Part shown: in pieces, positions 11,326-23,556 of the stretch
How positions within the stretch are numbered: position 1 is the stretch's first letter
Layout of the letters: every line of letters begins with the position of its first letter
Assembly: GCA_032871835.1 (NCBI GenBank)
Contig: CM065296.1
Coordinates: forward strand, 8,504,001 to 8,568,000
Length of the DNA: 64,000 bases
Source: Dipteronia dyeriana
Taxonomy: Eukaryota > Streptophyta > Magnoliopsida > Sapindales > Sapindaceae
Direction: 5' to 3'
The notes under the pieces: model-generated
What the model was told of the DNA's origin: nothing
Databases searched by the model: none
What the model saw: the letters and a program-made list of their open reading frames with translations, nothing else
Translations under genes and position numbers: made by a program

Positions 11326-14300
11326 TAGGGATGGCAACGGGTCGGGTTCGGGCGGGTTTTACAAAATCCAAACCCTCACCCGCGAAAATTTTCCTCACCC
11401 ACGCCCGCCCTCGAACCCGGGTAGGTAAACGGGTTCGCGGGCGGGCATGGACCTGCGGGTTATGGCTACACCCATTCCCTCACCCGCGAACCCGCTAACC
11501 AATACGGGTTCGCGGGTGGATGTTTCACCGGCGGGATACCCATAAACCCGCAACCCGTAACCCGTAACCCGCAAAGCTGTAAATTTTCACCTGTAATTTC
11601 TAAGTGGAATCACTTGTTTCATACTCAATTAAATTAAATTTCCATCTCTAATTCCCTACTCGATACAAAACAATATTAACCATAAAAAGAAAATAACCAA
11701 AAATAATTCAAATGATCATAATCTAGGTTCTTAAGTGTTAATCCATAAGTAGTTAAGTACATAATCTATAAATTCATAATACATAAGTCCATGAAAATAT
11801 CAAAAGTACATAGAACACAAATAAATAAAAATACAAGTTCACAAATCACAACCACACCAAACTTTTTGATCTATCGTCTCATCTCCACTTCTAAGTTTCA
11901 TCACCAAATTTATCACCAAGTGTTTCACAAATCACTTCCATGTTAATTCCTACAATATTAAATTGAAAATATTAGGTATACATTCAATTAAAATCAATAG
12001 TTATAAACTCATTAATAACGAAATTATTTACCTCATCAAACATCATTCATTATCATCTTCTTTCTCAAATGCTTCAAATTTGCTTTCCACTGCTGAATCA
12101 AATTAGAAGCAAAATATGAGTTTCAAAATATAAAATAAATAATATAACATATCCAATAGACAATATAATATTCATACCATTTAATTGAGTCCATAACCAA
12201 TCTTGAGTACACATTAATGCCTCTATTGTCTGGGCATGCAACCTACTACGGTGAGGACTCACAAATCTATCGCCAGTGCTAAAAGCTGACTCGGATGCAA
12301 CCGTAGAGACATGAATAGCCAAAATATCTCTAGCTATGCATTGCAAAGTAGGATACTTAGATGCATTTACATTCCACCACATTAATATGTCAAAATTATC
12401 GGCTCTTGGAATGACAGGTTCATCCAAATAATAATCCAACTCCGTCTTTATTTGAGTAGTAACAGAAGGGGCCGAACTAAGAAACTGATCAAATATAGAC
12501 AAAGAATTTAATCTTGAATGAACCATTGTTGGTTGAGACGGTGAAACAATTGTAGGATCACCACTTGAGGAATAACTTGAAGCTTTCAACTTTCCCTCAT
12601 ACTCTCTAACTATCCTCAATAAAATATCTTGAGCCTTTTTTATCTCACCAGAAGCTCTGTCTCCATAGATAATAGGAAAGTAACAGTCAATGATTTTCAT
12701 CTTAAATCTAGGATCCAAAATTGTTGCAACAACCATTAAACCATGAAACTCACTCCAATAACTATCAAACTTTTGTGCCATAGCTAATGCCATTAGTCTT
12801 ATTTCTTCAACTGTGGATGTACCCCATTGACTAATGGCATATCTAATGTCACACAAGATTGGTAGATAATTGTTGGCTGTAGGATACTTGGTTCCTGAAA
12901 ATTGTTCAGTTGCCATAAAAAACACTTCAAGCCTATCACTAATCTCTTTTGCAAACACCCAATCATTCTCGGTTGGCACACATTTAAATTGTGAATCTCT
13001 TTGTCTTAAACGAGTAAAAACAGTCTTATAAATTAAAGCAGAGCGAATCATTAGAAATGTAGAGTTCCACCTCGTTTTACAATCTAAGGCCAACTTTTTA
13101 GTGCTCACAATTTCTAATTCACGAACAGTTTCAAGAAACTTTTCCTCTCTCTTCGGTGATCCTGTCCAATAAGAGACACTGCCCCGAATCCTATCAATAC
13201 TATCACTAATGACATCTAACCCCTCCTTCACTACCAAATTTAATACATGCGCAGAACAACGCATATGAAACATTTCTCCATTTAACAAAATTGAGTCTCT
13301 AGAAAGCTTGTCTAAGATAATTGGAATCATAGCATTATTAGTACTACAATTATCCACAATTAACGCAGATACCTTTTTCTCAAGATGCCAATCTAGTATG
13401 CAATCCATCATCCCATCAATAAGCACCACAGAAGTGTGTGGACATTGAACATGTACAAACCTATAAAATATAATAGCACAAGAAACTATATTAATAATTA
13501 AAACTATTAAGAAATTACAGTCACAAGCTATTAATAAATTACAATTAATTCAAGTAAATCTATAAAATAGGTTTGATATAGTACCTTATGATTCGACTTT
13601 GTAACGCCCACTCATTGTCCACAAAATGTGTTGTGATTGCCATAAACCCCTTCCTTTGATTATTGCATGTCCACATGTCAGTAGTGATTGCAATCCTCCC
13701 TTTATTTCTCTTTAATAAATCTAATGTTTTAACCCTCTCATACTCATACATTTTCATGATATCACTTTTCAATGTATTCCTAGTAGGTATTTTAAATATT
13801 GGTTGAACCGAGGTAAGAAATCTTTGAAACCCGGAATGATCTACAATACTAAGCGGTTACTCATGCAAAATGACCATATTTGCAAGCTCTCTTCTAGCAA
13901 TATCTTGATCAAATTGAAAAGTACCAAGTTTTACATCTCCTTCTTTTGTTTTCGTTGCTTTTAGCATTTGTTTGATGTCATGAAATACTCTACGGGGACA
14001 TCGCTCCAAATGTCCACGCAGATGAGTTGTTCCACTTCTACTCTTTGCCGATAATCTCTTTTTACAATTTTTACAAATAGCAATCCATACATCATCATGC
14101 TTTTCTCTATCAAAATGGAGCCACACATTCGATGTCAACTTTCTTTTTCCATTTTCAATAACATTGCTATCACACTCAAGAGCATTAAATTCAACATCTA
14201 TATTATTAATCCCATCACTAGTTGATTGGCTAAGCAACGACCGTTGATGGCTTGGCCTTGGGTAGAACTTGTTCCCCGTTGATGGTGTTCCAGACATCCC

Positions 14301-15827
14301 TATAGCTATATAATCAATAATAAATCAAATATATATATATACAACCATAAATCCATAATACAAAAATAATAATAAATCCATAATACAAAAATAATAATAA
14401 ATCCATAATAATAAATGATCCAGTCAAAAAATTGAATAGCTACCAACGAACAACACTTGAATAGCTACCTAAGCTCTTCAATTCAAACCACGAGGAATAG
14501 GGACAATGACAACAGCCACCACCACTTCAAAAAAACCATCACTGTTGAGCTACATTTGTTCAGTAGATAAAGATATTTACAAAACATTTAAACCAGTTTC
14601 CTACAAAAGGTTGGTACCCTGCTCAAGGTATTACCGTAATCCTATCAAGGGATTCTCAGTCAACCACTTGGCAAGCCTTTCTCAAAAGTTACTGCCAACT
14701 TAGAGAGATCAAGAGTGAACAAACTTCAACTTGATCCATCTTGAAAATCAATAGGAGTTGGTGATAAATGAAACACAAAGCTTCATTAATTCAAATAAAG
14801 ATCCCACTTTTCACAGCTAATATACTATGTGATAAAATTTTCAAAGAAAAACTAACACAACCATCCAAAATTAGCGTTCTGAGACTTATCCTAAAGTGTT
14901 GGCAGGGAGTCATAAAATACTTCTGTAACAGATACAAACAGATACCATTGTAACAGATACAAACATAACAACAAAAAATACTTTCAAAATACCTTGTTAG
15001 ACAGGACACAGTTCATAGTGCATGTGACATTTCATTTGATAGATCATAGATGCTTCACAAATTTATTTGAATTAAAAAAAATTCGGTTTTGATAAACCTA
15101 TGGTTTTTCCAGAAAGTTATTTTCACAACATAGCATCGCCTATGACTATATATAAACTATATTCTGTTTTTCTTCCCTTCTTCATACAATTTACATTCTA
15201 ACATGCCACAGAAAATGGAAACACAATCTGATAAACTCATCAAAGCAAAAATCTTACCCCACAGTATATAGTGATTAAAAGAAAACAAGATCTGCTCGAG
15301 CTTGACATTTGAAGATCGAGAAAAATGTCTACTTGAGCTCGACATTTGAAGATCGAGAAAGTGAGAGAGAGAGAGTAGTACCGTAACGGTGAAAAGACGA
15401 TGAAGATCGACGGTCGGAGATGGGGTCGGAGATGAGGTGATGGTCGGGGACGAGCGATTTGCTGGCTGCTCTTTGGTTGAAGATTGAGCGATTTGCTTCG
15501 CTGTTGAACTGGTAAAGTGAGAAAGTGAGAAGAGTGGTAAATGGAAGAGAAACGGCTGAGTGAAAAATATGGGAAAAAATGTAGGGTTTCAATGTTTTGT
15601 TATTTTATTTTATTAATCAAAACTACGTAGTTTCAATATATGATATTTTATTCATACGGGTTTACGGGTTCGCGGGTGGACCCGCGGGTCTGTTTTTCTA
15701 ATTCGCACCCGCCCGCGAACCCGTTAACCCAACGGGTTCGCGGGTAGTAATTTCGCCACCCAAACCCGACCCTAGAGGATCGGGTTCGGGCGGATGCCTG
15801 CGGGTGCGGGTCAAATTGTCATCCCTA
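11326..15827 (-). mobile_element. Near-complete hAT transposon, 4.5 kb
   Basis: The 8-bp target duplication CACTCAGC is exact (11318-11325 and 15828-15835). TIRs are TAGGGATGGCAA at the left and, on the other strand, TAGGGATGACAA at the right. Inside each end lies a block rich in GGGTTCGCGGGT-like motifs in both orientations (11336-11575 and 15655-15815). One transposase gene lies on the minus strand. The region 14300-15650, upstream of the transposase, shows no other gene. The exact target duplication suggests a young insertion. Confidence 0.93.
12043..14297 (-). pseudogene. hAT transposase (BED finger, RNase H-like core, hATC) with one nonsense codon
   Basis: The model has three exons: 14297-13585, 13460-12178 and 12092-12043, all with GT-AG borders, giving 681 residues. 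The N-terminal part has a BED zinc finger (CKNCKKRL then HLRGHLERCP, about residues 60-95). Then come the RNase H-like core motifs (TTDMWTCNNQ; VDNCSTNNAMI; HMRCSAHVLNLVVKEGL) and the C-terminal dimerisation domain (WWNVNASKYPTL, STVASESAFSTGDRFVSPHRSRL, EALMCTQDWL). The only defect seen is an in-frame TAA at 13857-13859, between HE and PLS, where relatives usually have a Tyr codon. The rest of the frame and all splice sites are intact, so this copy died recently or can be expressed only by read-through. Confidence 0.85.
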
Positions 15828-15935
15828 CACTCAGCTGATTCTTCCTACAACAATTTCAAAAGGAATTCCCCCCACAGCAATTTTAAAAACACTTCTCCCC
15901 ACATCACATCAATACCAAACTGAGCATAAATGATT

Positions 15936-16394
15936 CCCGATAAACAACATGTCTATCGCATTAAGTTGATTTTTTTGTGAATACACGTATGTGAATGCAT
16001 ATACAAGTCTTTGTACATATACACATATATCCATGCATGGAGTTCAGGTTCATTAAATTTAGAGTATTTGACAGTATTATGCATACTACATTTAAAAATA
16101 ATGTAAATTTTTTGTTTTGGGTAAATATTAGATAAATTAAACTATATTTTATTTTGGCCATGGGGTCTTGCCCCTCCTAACCCTTCAGCGGTTTTGTCAC
16201 TCGGTTTTTGTGTGGGTATCACTGATTCAATCAATCATTAAATACGTATTTATGTGTTTTATATAATTTTAAAAGTTAAGACAATAAAATATATATTTCA
16301 TATAACATACAAAAAAAAAATCTGATAAAATTTAAGTGGAGGAGGCCTGTCATAGGCTCATAGCATCATTATAGAAAATGTGTGCGTTGGCTGA
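15936..16394. other. AT-rich spacer between two hAT insertions
   Basis: No gene was seen. It is AT-rich, with a poly-A run near 16310. It continues up to the target duplication of the next hAT. Confidence 0.5.
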
Positions 16395-16402
16395 CCAGAG
16401 AG

Positions 16403-19400
16403 TAGACATGACCACTGTTCGGTTCGAACTGTGAAACCGTACCGTAACCGAGTGAAATGAACCGTAACCGTAGAATCGGTTTCGAAACCGAAACCGAAAC
16501 CGTAACCGTAGAATCGGTTCCGAAACCGAAACCGTAACCGTAGAATCGGTTCCGAAACCGTAACCGAAACCGTAACCGAAACCGTGGGGTCTGCGGTTGA
16601 GTTCCGGTTCCGGTTCCTTCTCTTAAAAAACCGGGCAGGAACCGACGGTTTGGTCCAGGTTCAGGAACCGTCGGTTCCTGGCCTTTATTTTTAAAAAAAA
16701 AAATTGAATTTTAAAAAAAAAAAAAACTTAAAAGAGCCGTTGGGCTCCAACGGTCTGCTGACCGTTGGGCCCAACGACTCAATTTGTTTTTTCTTTTCCC
16801 CTTTAATTCTTTATTTCCTATAAATACCCCCCTAATTCATTTCTTATCATACAATTGCTCTCTCAAGTCTCAACTCTCTCAAATCTCAATTCTCCTAATT
16901 CTCTTCAATTATCTCCCAATTAGTCAATTATTTATTTGTTTACATTTAGTGTATTACAATTATTATTTTTTAAAATCATTTTAAAATCCTTGTCAACAAT
17001 TTTTATCTTAATTTTTTTGAAGAGTTTATTTACAAATTATTTTTTTCGATGGCAAGCGGAAGCGGAAGTGGAGTAAGAGATATTCCACCAAGGCATTCCG
17101 TTTCCAGGACTGGTAAGGGTCGTATGTCAGAGCCGGAGCCGGAGCCGGATCCGGTCCAACCGGATAATATCGGTTTTGATGACACCGCTTACCATGAGTT
17201 CCTGCAATGTCAAGTCTATCTTGAATCTCTAAACTATCCAATCAATTCAAATCCCCCTTTAATAATTTCTGAACCCAATTCTAGCCAGCCTAGCGCCCCT
17301 AACCCTAGCCCTGGTAATATGACAAGCCAATCAGAAAATATACCCGATTTTGCTGCAGATCCAAATTTGAAAGAGGCGTCAGAGAAGGATAAGAAGCATC
17401 TCAAATCTGATATATTCGTTCTCCACATGAAGAAAGTTACGAAACCGAATGGAACATGTTGGGCGGTGTGCAATTACTGCCCTAAAGAATACAAGTGGAC
17501 TAAATCTGGAGGATACGGCACATATAGGAAGCATATTACGACCCGTCATCCAGCAGAACTTGCCAAGGGGAATGTACAATCTCAAATTTTCAGGGTTACT
17601 ACCCCTGAAACTCAATTATTTAAATATAATGATCAAGCTAATAGAGAAGAATTAGCTATGATGGTAGCTGTAGAACATTTACCTTTTAGTTTTGGTGAAA
17701 AAATTAGTTTTATTAAATATTGTCATAAAGCATTAAATCCTGCTACATGTCGTGTCCCTAGGATCACTCTCATGCGTACAATGTATGATATTTATAAAAA
17801 GAAAAAAAATATTTTAAAAAAATATTTTGCGAACTATATAGGTCGTGTTTCCGTATGTGCTGATATATGGACTGACCATTGGCGAATACATTCATATTTA
17901 GGTGTAACTTGTCATTATATGGACAAAGCATGGACAATACAAAAAAAAAATCTTGCATTTAGAGTTTTTGATGATGCACATATTGCTGATAATATATATA
18001 AAAATATGAAAATCATTTTTGAAGAGTATAAAATTGAAAGCAAAATTTTTTCAATTGGTTTTGATAATGCTTCTAATAATACAGCACTCATTCCTGCTTT
18101 AATTGAATTATGCAAGTCTTATTTTAATAGTAAATTTTTTCATCAAATATGTGCTTGCCATGGTTTAAATTTATGCGTTAAAAAAGATTTGGAAATTCTT
18201 CAAGCATTTATTAAACCCATTAAAGAGGCCCTCTCATATTTGTGGAAACATCCTAATGTTATGAAAGCATGGGTAAAATTTTGTAAACAGGCAGGTAGAC
18301 ATCCCATTAGATTTTCTCGTGATGTTCCAACACGTTGGAACTCAACTTATAAATTGCTTTGTGAAAGTTATGAATATAGGGATTTTTTAGTTTCTTTTAT
18401 GCAATATAATGTTAGTCAAATCAATCTTTATGCACACCATTGGGATGTTTGTACAAAAATTTGTAATTTGTTAAAAGTTTTTAATAGTGCTACTATCAAT
18501 TTATCAGGTATTTATTATCATACTACTCAATTATTTATTATTGAGGGTTGTAATATTGCTGGTGCATTTGCTGACTGTTCATCTGATATACAATTACATG
18601 CATGCATTGAAGCTATGAAAAAAAAAATGGTTAGACTATTATAGGGAGTTTCCGACTATTACCTGCTTGCGTTGTGTTTTGACCCACATTATAAACTAGA
18701 TGTATTGACAAATTGTTTAACTCTTTATTATACATGTTTAGGTATACAATTAGAAATTAATACTTATTGTGCTGCAATTAAGATATTATTTTATCAGTTA
18801 TATGATGAATATCGTATAATTTATGGTCCATCATTAAACATTAGTGTTCCACAAAATGAAAATGTCTCCAAAACTCGATCTTTTTGAGTGTTGGGGGCAG
18901 GGTCTGCACTTTTATCCCAAAAGATCAAAAGATTGCGAGGTTCTTCTTCTTCTTTATCAAGTTCGATCTCGTATGATGAGATAGAAACTTATCATAGTAC
19001 CAATTTTGAGTTTATAGGAGACGATGATGTGGATAAATTTGATATTCTACATTGGTGGAGAGAACATGAAAAGCACTTCCCAATATTATCTATAATAGCC
19101 AAACAGATTCTTGCAACACCGGTTTCTACAGTGGCTGTGGAACAAGAGTTTAGCGCGGGTGGAATTTTTTTGGACGCAAGACGGTCACTTTTGAGTCCAG
19201 AATCAATTCAAGTCCAAGTGTGTGTTGATGATTGGACAAAGGCTGGATATAGACAATAAGAAATGGAGCCAGAAGTTATTTATGATTTCTTCGATGATGA
19301 TCACACTACCGGCGCCGGAATGGATGGCAGCGATTAGTTACAGACTTACAAAATTACATATGTAAAAGACAATAAAATGTAAAAGAACTACGTGGTCTTT

Positions 19401-19717
19401 GATTCCTCTAAACCCCGAGTCTGAGAGGATACGTAGGCAACTTAATTTTGGTACAAATTAAGTGCAAGACCAATTTTTTTAATTTTTAGTTTTATATATT
19501 TATTTCAATTTATGTATTTAGTAATCTTTTTTAAAATTTTAATTTCGACTTACGCTCTTACATAATATAATTCATTTACAAGTTCATATTATTACATGTC
19601 TTATGTTTTTGTATTTTTTTAAAAATAAGTATAAATGTATAATAAGAAAAAAAAACACCGAACCGGTGGAATCTGTGGAACCGGAATCGAAACCTGTCGG
19701 AACGGGTGTCATGTCTA
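16403..19717 (+). mobile_element. Near-complete hAT transposon, 3.3 kb
   Basis: The exact 8-bp target duplication CCAGAGAG lies at 16395-16402 and 19718-19725. TIRs start TAGACATGAC on both ends (right end read on the other strand). The left subterminal block (16420-16680) is packed with CCGAAACCG, CCGTAACCG and CGGTTCCGG motifs; a shorter block of the same motifs lies at 19658-19705. One + strand transposase frame fills the middle. Confidence 0.93.
17049..19259 (+). pseudogene. hAT (Ac/RICESLEEPER-like) transposase with two in-frame stops
   Basis: A single uninterrupted exon runs from the ATG at 17049 to the TAA at 19257-19259, 736 codons long. It is broken only by TAG at 18642-18644 and TGA at 18885-18887, with the same frame throughout. 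Domains in order: a Ser/Pro/Glu-rich N-terminus, a BED zinc finger (CNYCPKEYKW then HITTRHP, about residues 140-165), the RNase H-like core (CADIWTDHWR; GFDNASNNTALIP; HQICACHGLNLCVKKDL; RDVPTRWNSTYKLL) and the hATC domain (FDILHWWREHEKHFP, STVAVEQEFSAGG, RRSLLSPE). The core Asp residues are present. The two stops make it a pseudogene unless it is read through; its good state fits the exact target duplication. Confidence 0.88.
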
Positions 19718-19725
19718 CCAGAGAG

Positions 19726-20943
19726 TATAGAATCATTTGAAAGAACAGTTAGAAAAAGGAAAGAGCAAAAAAAAAAAAAATTGCTACCAACTCATATTTT
19801 AGATATATATTTCCAATTTTTGTCGGATATCTTTCTATTTTGTTTGGATATATTTCCATCGGTGTTTCTTACCCTCAATCTACTCAAATTATACCTATTA
19901 TGTGAGTAGCGAAATATAGATCTAGCAAAACTTTAAGCTTCTCGCTGACACGTTGTAAATCCATTCGAAAAAATGGGTTAATGGATCTAATTAAAGAAAA
20001 AAAAAGGCCAACTCAAATTTGAGATATCTTTCTATATTTATCGGATATCTTTCCATTTTGATTTGATATCTTTCCATGAGTGTTGTTATACTCTCAACCA
20101 ACTCCAATTATACCGAATGATATGGGTAGTTAAATATAAACAACTTCACATTATCCGTTAATACGATTCAAATCCATTTTAAAAAAGTGGTTTATCTATT
20201 TAATATTATTGATTGTATTTTAGTGGGTCAATCCATTAAAAAATGTAATATAATGGAACAAGTTTTTGGTTCACCTAGAAAATCTTTTAATTTATTATTA
20301 CCCATTAAAAACGGTTTTATTTGACATTACGGAGTTGGTTTAATATTGTATCCATCATACCAGTAACATAAAAATATAAGTTTGAGTCGATGTTCCCTTC
20401 TCAAAATTTCGAATTATTGTAAATTTTTTTTTTAAAAAAAACCTACTTAAAAAAATAATAATTAATATAACAGTTTGCAACAACTTATAATGTTAAATTT
20501 GTTAGAAAAATGTGTTTTAAATTATCAAATAATGATAATTATAAGATGATAATTTTCTTTTTGACTTATCAAATTAAATATAATATAATCCTTATGTCTT
20601 AAATATTAATTTTATATCATTTAAATAATTTAGTGATTATTTGATTATCAATAAAAAGATCGGTTAGAGTTACCGGTGAAACTAACAAATGATTTTCAAA
20701 TTTTATGCTCAGACCTATTAAGCTAACGAATCGTTCTGATATGACAAATTTTAACACAACACTAACATAACAAGACACAAATTCACAATAATACAACCTA
20801 TTACCATCTAGCTAAATATATAAAATATCATATAGTATAATATGAGTACGGGTAATGCTGCGTTACTTAAAAGTATGATCGAATGATGTAATATGATGAT
20901 TTGTAAATAACACATCATTATTTCGTTATACATATAACACTAA
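19726..20943. other. AT-rich spacer with a degenerate ~230-bp direct duplication
   Basis: No gene was seen. The block at about 19783-20000 recurs at about 20005-20220. Both copies contain TTTCCAT and GGATATCTTTC motifs, then ACTCTCAACCAACTC-type and TTAAATATA-type stretches, ending with an AAATCCATT...AAAAA stretch. The copies are clearly related but have drifted. After about 20220 nothing but AT-rich sequence was seen. Confidence 0.55.
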
Positions 20944-20944
20944 A

Positions 20945-21944
20945 ATCGAAACCGACCCAGATCGAAGTATGCATTTTTAGGTCAGTTAATCTAGGGTCTT
21001 GGTTCCTATTTGGTTTTCATTGAAAAAACCGATGTCAATTCGATTTTGGGTTCGCAGACTCGAAACTAAACCGAAACTCGGTTATTTATATGGTTTTTTT
21101 CGCCCTTTCACACAAAACCTATATTCATTTCCTCCTTCTGGTCATTTCGCTCCCTCTTCGAGTCACCATCCAAACTCAAAGCCATTTTCTCACAAACCCT
21201 AAATTTTGGAATCTAGATACATTGACCGCCACTCTTTCTCTTTTTTCTCCTTCGTTCGAGTCTCTTAGTCTCCATTATTTCTCTTCGTCCCTCCTATCAT
21301 CACTTCCTCTCGTTGTCTAGTCCCGTGTATTCTATTTCTAGTGAGTTTTCATTTGCTTTTATCTTTATTATTGTTTATTGTTATTATTTTGTTAGGTTTC
21401 ACTTCTTTAAATTATTTTCTTCTATGTTTGATTATGTTTTTAGGTTTGAATTATGGATTTATCACCACGCGGCTGTATCTCTCACCGATAAGTTGTCATT
21501 TGTTGCATTTATTTATTCTAGGTTCCACTTCTTTAATTATTTATTTTAAGTTTGATTTTGTTTGTAGGTTTGCATTATTGATTTGTTATCATCGCCACAT
21601 CTCTTGTTGATAAATTTTTATTTGCTGCCATTTTTTAATTTAAGTTTCACTTCTTTAATTATTTTCATGTTTGATTTTATTTTTAAATATACATTATGAA
21701 TTTGCCTCTCTAACGCTTTATCTAACCTCTACGTATGTCTCTGGTTTGCTTTTAACCTTTGCATTTGCCCAAAGGCTCAACCAAGTCCAATCCGACAAAA
21801 CGACATGAACCTATTCACTTTGAGTCCATTTTCACTTCCATATTTAACATTTTCGATTATCATATTTGAAAACTGAACATATCTCAATTCGATTCGATTC
21901 AGTTTAGACAAAAAATCAAATCGAATTGAGAATGCCCATCCCTA
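20945..21944. mobile_element. Degenerate hAT-like element with a clear right end
   Basis: The right end is GCCCATCCCTA at 21934-21944, the complement of a TAGGGATGGGC hAT terminus like those at 11326 and 46467. Subterminal CGATTCGATTCAG motifs (21890-21925) answer the CCGAAAC/GGTTC-type motifs at 20945-21085. No matching left terminus or 8-bp duplication was found, so the left boundary is a guess. The interior (21090-21700) is pyrimidine-rich and non-coding. Confidence 0.45.
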
Positions 21945-22240
21945 TATATATTCCATATACAAATTATGTTGTCCTATAAGTTGGACAACCATATTAAAGA
22001 AACATCATGATTCCATGACATATTTCAATTATAAATTACTTTGTCATATAATTTGGACAAACGTAAGAGTATACATGCACGAGGAGATATCAACTCCCAA
22101 GATTTGGAGATAATACCTTCAACATTAGGAGATAAATTCATACGTATATTTATAAACAACACATTTTGGAAGTCATACTCCCACCGTTAACGTGAAAGGT
22201 GAGATTTATGTAAGTGGATGTTATACAATATTTGTGATAT

Positions 22241-22413
22241 GAGTAATGTTAGACAATCTAAAATTTTGATCTAAATTTCAATTTAAATGATGTTGTATAT
22301 GAGTTGTCATTACCATATATAATATGAGACGATGTGATTAATTATAAAATCATTGACCATATCATTTAGGATAAAATTTGAGTTAAATTTAATGGATGTT
22401 TAGTATTGTTTAT
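22241..22413. mobile_element. Small MITE with ~45-bp imperfect TIRs
   Basis: The left arm begins GAGTAATGTTAGAC and the right arm, read on the other strand, is AAACAATACTAAAC. The arms continue into matching AT-rich text with AAATGAT near the inner edge. It is of the same general type as the MITE at 62391-62540. No certain target duplication was found. Confidence 0.55.
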
Positions 22414-22429
22414 GTTATTCAAATCATTT

Positions 22430-23556
22430 CTTTTAGAGAAATCATTATTCATCAGTTATTACTAGTTTATTAGTGTCCACGTGGAGCCGTACGTGTGGGA
22501 TATCAAAATAACATTTTAGAAAAGCACTGTCTCCGTGTCACTTTTCTTCCATTTTCTGCATTGACCACGTCACTGCTTTTGCCAGTACCCGCCTTTTTTT
22601 GGAAAATTTGGTTGAGCAAGCAACAACATAAGGTGGCATTTCTGTAATTGTATAGCTTGGCACGTTGCACTTTATTGAAGCGAGTTTCAATCAACAACCT
22701 ACTCGAGCGAGTTGCCTTTGCAACAACCTTAATGGCGCCTCCTAACTCAAAAGCTCGATGGCTTTTCCGCTATTTAAGAAAAAAACAGGGCTATTTCAGT
22801 AATTCGATAAATAGAAAAAAAGCTTAAATCGCTATTTATTTTCCCTATCAAATATTGTTATTAAGAAAAATCTCAGCCTTCCACGTGGCAACAGACCGAA
22901 TCGCGACCGTTCATGTTTCCCTCGCTTACCCCGAAATCGTCGATCTTTATTAGTTAATCATACGTGTTAATATGATCAAAAAAAAATCTCAACCATACCT
23001 TCCGTATCGGACGACGTGCGTTCTGCCGCGTAGCTTCATCTAAACGCTGGAAATAATTTCCTTTTATTTCGAATTATTTACTTTATATTTTTTATTTATT
23101 TTGTTATTTTCGATCTAAACCCTTACTCTCGTGAAACCAAAAGAAACCCTAGCTCTCGTCCGTCTCTCACGGTAAATTTTAATTTTCAAATTAACGACAA
23201 ATTAACATAGAAAATCGATAAATCTATTAGGGTTTCAAATCGAAATCGTCGGATTCGAACCCTAAAACTTGTTGCATGTTCGTGATCTCCACAATTCGCT
23301 CGATTAATCAGCAATTCGCGATACATATTGATTCGGGTACGTACTTGTAATTTTAATTTCTATTTTAATTCACGCATTTGTGTCATGAAATGATTGTAAT
23401 AATGAATGTTAGGGTTTGATCTTTCCAGTAGTGGTGTGCTTTTGCGAGTTTTTGGTGATTTTTGCTGTTGTTTAGATGTTACAGATCTGGAAAATGTACA
23501 ATAGTATGTGAAATTTGGGGGTTTTGGGTTTTGGTGTTTGGATTGAGGGATTGTTG
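22430..23556 (+). promoter_or_regulatory. Upstream region and probable 5' UTR of the EPCR1-like gene
   Basis: Two perfect palindromes CCACGTGG (G-box core CACGTG) lie at 22477-22484 and 22881-22888. A transcribed leader probably starts near 23110. CTCTCACG|GTAAATTT near 23172 could be the donor of a 5' UTR intron, with TTGTTTAG near 23476 as a possible acceptor. The G-boxes are seen directly; the transcription start and the intron are inferred. Confidence 0.45.

Larger units (their letters stand above)
10669..15926. mobile_element. PIF/Harbinger-type MITE split by a hAT insertion
   Basis: The two halves (10669-11325 and 15828-15926) join into an element of about 748 bp once the hAT and one 8-bp duplication are removed. 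Its ends are GGCCCAGTTTGGCATTG and, on the other strand, TGCTCAGTTTGGTATTG. Each end is flanked by TAA (10666-10668, 15927-15929), the 3-bp target preference of PIF/Harbinger elements. A second family member sits at 56345-57248. No coding capacity was seen. Confidence 0.75.
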
